Shown here piece after piece: positions 63,998 to 64,000 of a DNA stretch of 64,000 bases. The notes beneath the pieces are model-generated. The model had not been told where the DNA came from. It ran no database searches and saw nothing but the letters and a program-made list of their open reading frames with translations. The position numbers and the translations under genes are program-made. The stretch comes from an uncultured Fimbriimonas sp. GTDB taxonomy: Bacteria > Armatimonadota > Fimbriimonadia > Fimbriimonadales > Fimbriimonadaceae. How positions within the stretch are numbered: position 1 is the first letter of the stretch; every line of letters starts with the position of its first letter. The stretch lies in assembly GCA_945952345.1 (NCBI GenBank), contig CAMFIS010000001.1, forward strand, positions 34,403 through 98,402, in the 5' to 3' direction.

Positions 63998-64000
63998 GTA

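Overview
The window reads as ordinary, gene-dense chromosome (about 55% GC by eye) from a diderm bacterium. Gene content suggests Armatimonadota/Fimbriimonadia, but that is inference only. I support about 54 protein-coding genes, one tRNA-Val(CAC), one clear intrinsic terminator and several short palindromic intergenic repeats. I saw no rRNA, CRISPR array, transposase or coherent prophage. Main blocks: (i) a translationally coupled operon with a Ycf46-like AAA ATPase, a sugar nucleotidyltransferase, a GHMP kinase, two TIM-barrel epimerases and a Gfo/Idh oxidoreductase (1509-7181), followed by a DUF5060/GH5-like hydrolase; (ii) a FixL-like PAS hybrid histidine kinase convergent with a CHASE4-GGDEF-EAL protein; (iii) a coupled module of a 62-aa membrane protein, a kinase-like/methyltransferase fusion and an alkaline-phosphatase-superfamily membrane protein (27604-30769); (iv) three tandem phage-tail-collar (Mdp-type) proteins with a DUF6916-like protein and a GNAT (40653-42971) and no other phage genes; (v) a sugar locus with GH127, a DUF5060 GH, a GHMP kinase and a CxxCH protein/beta-propeller pair; (vi) a large secreted/outer-membrane block with an Ig(Big_1)-LptD-like barrel, a FlgD-like C-terminal protein and a CsgG-like protein with a TTASTG repeat linker; (vii) coaE and rpsA. 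The best candidates for an undescribed system are (iii), (iv) and the Ig-LptD-like locus. All family names come from reading motifs, not from database searches.
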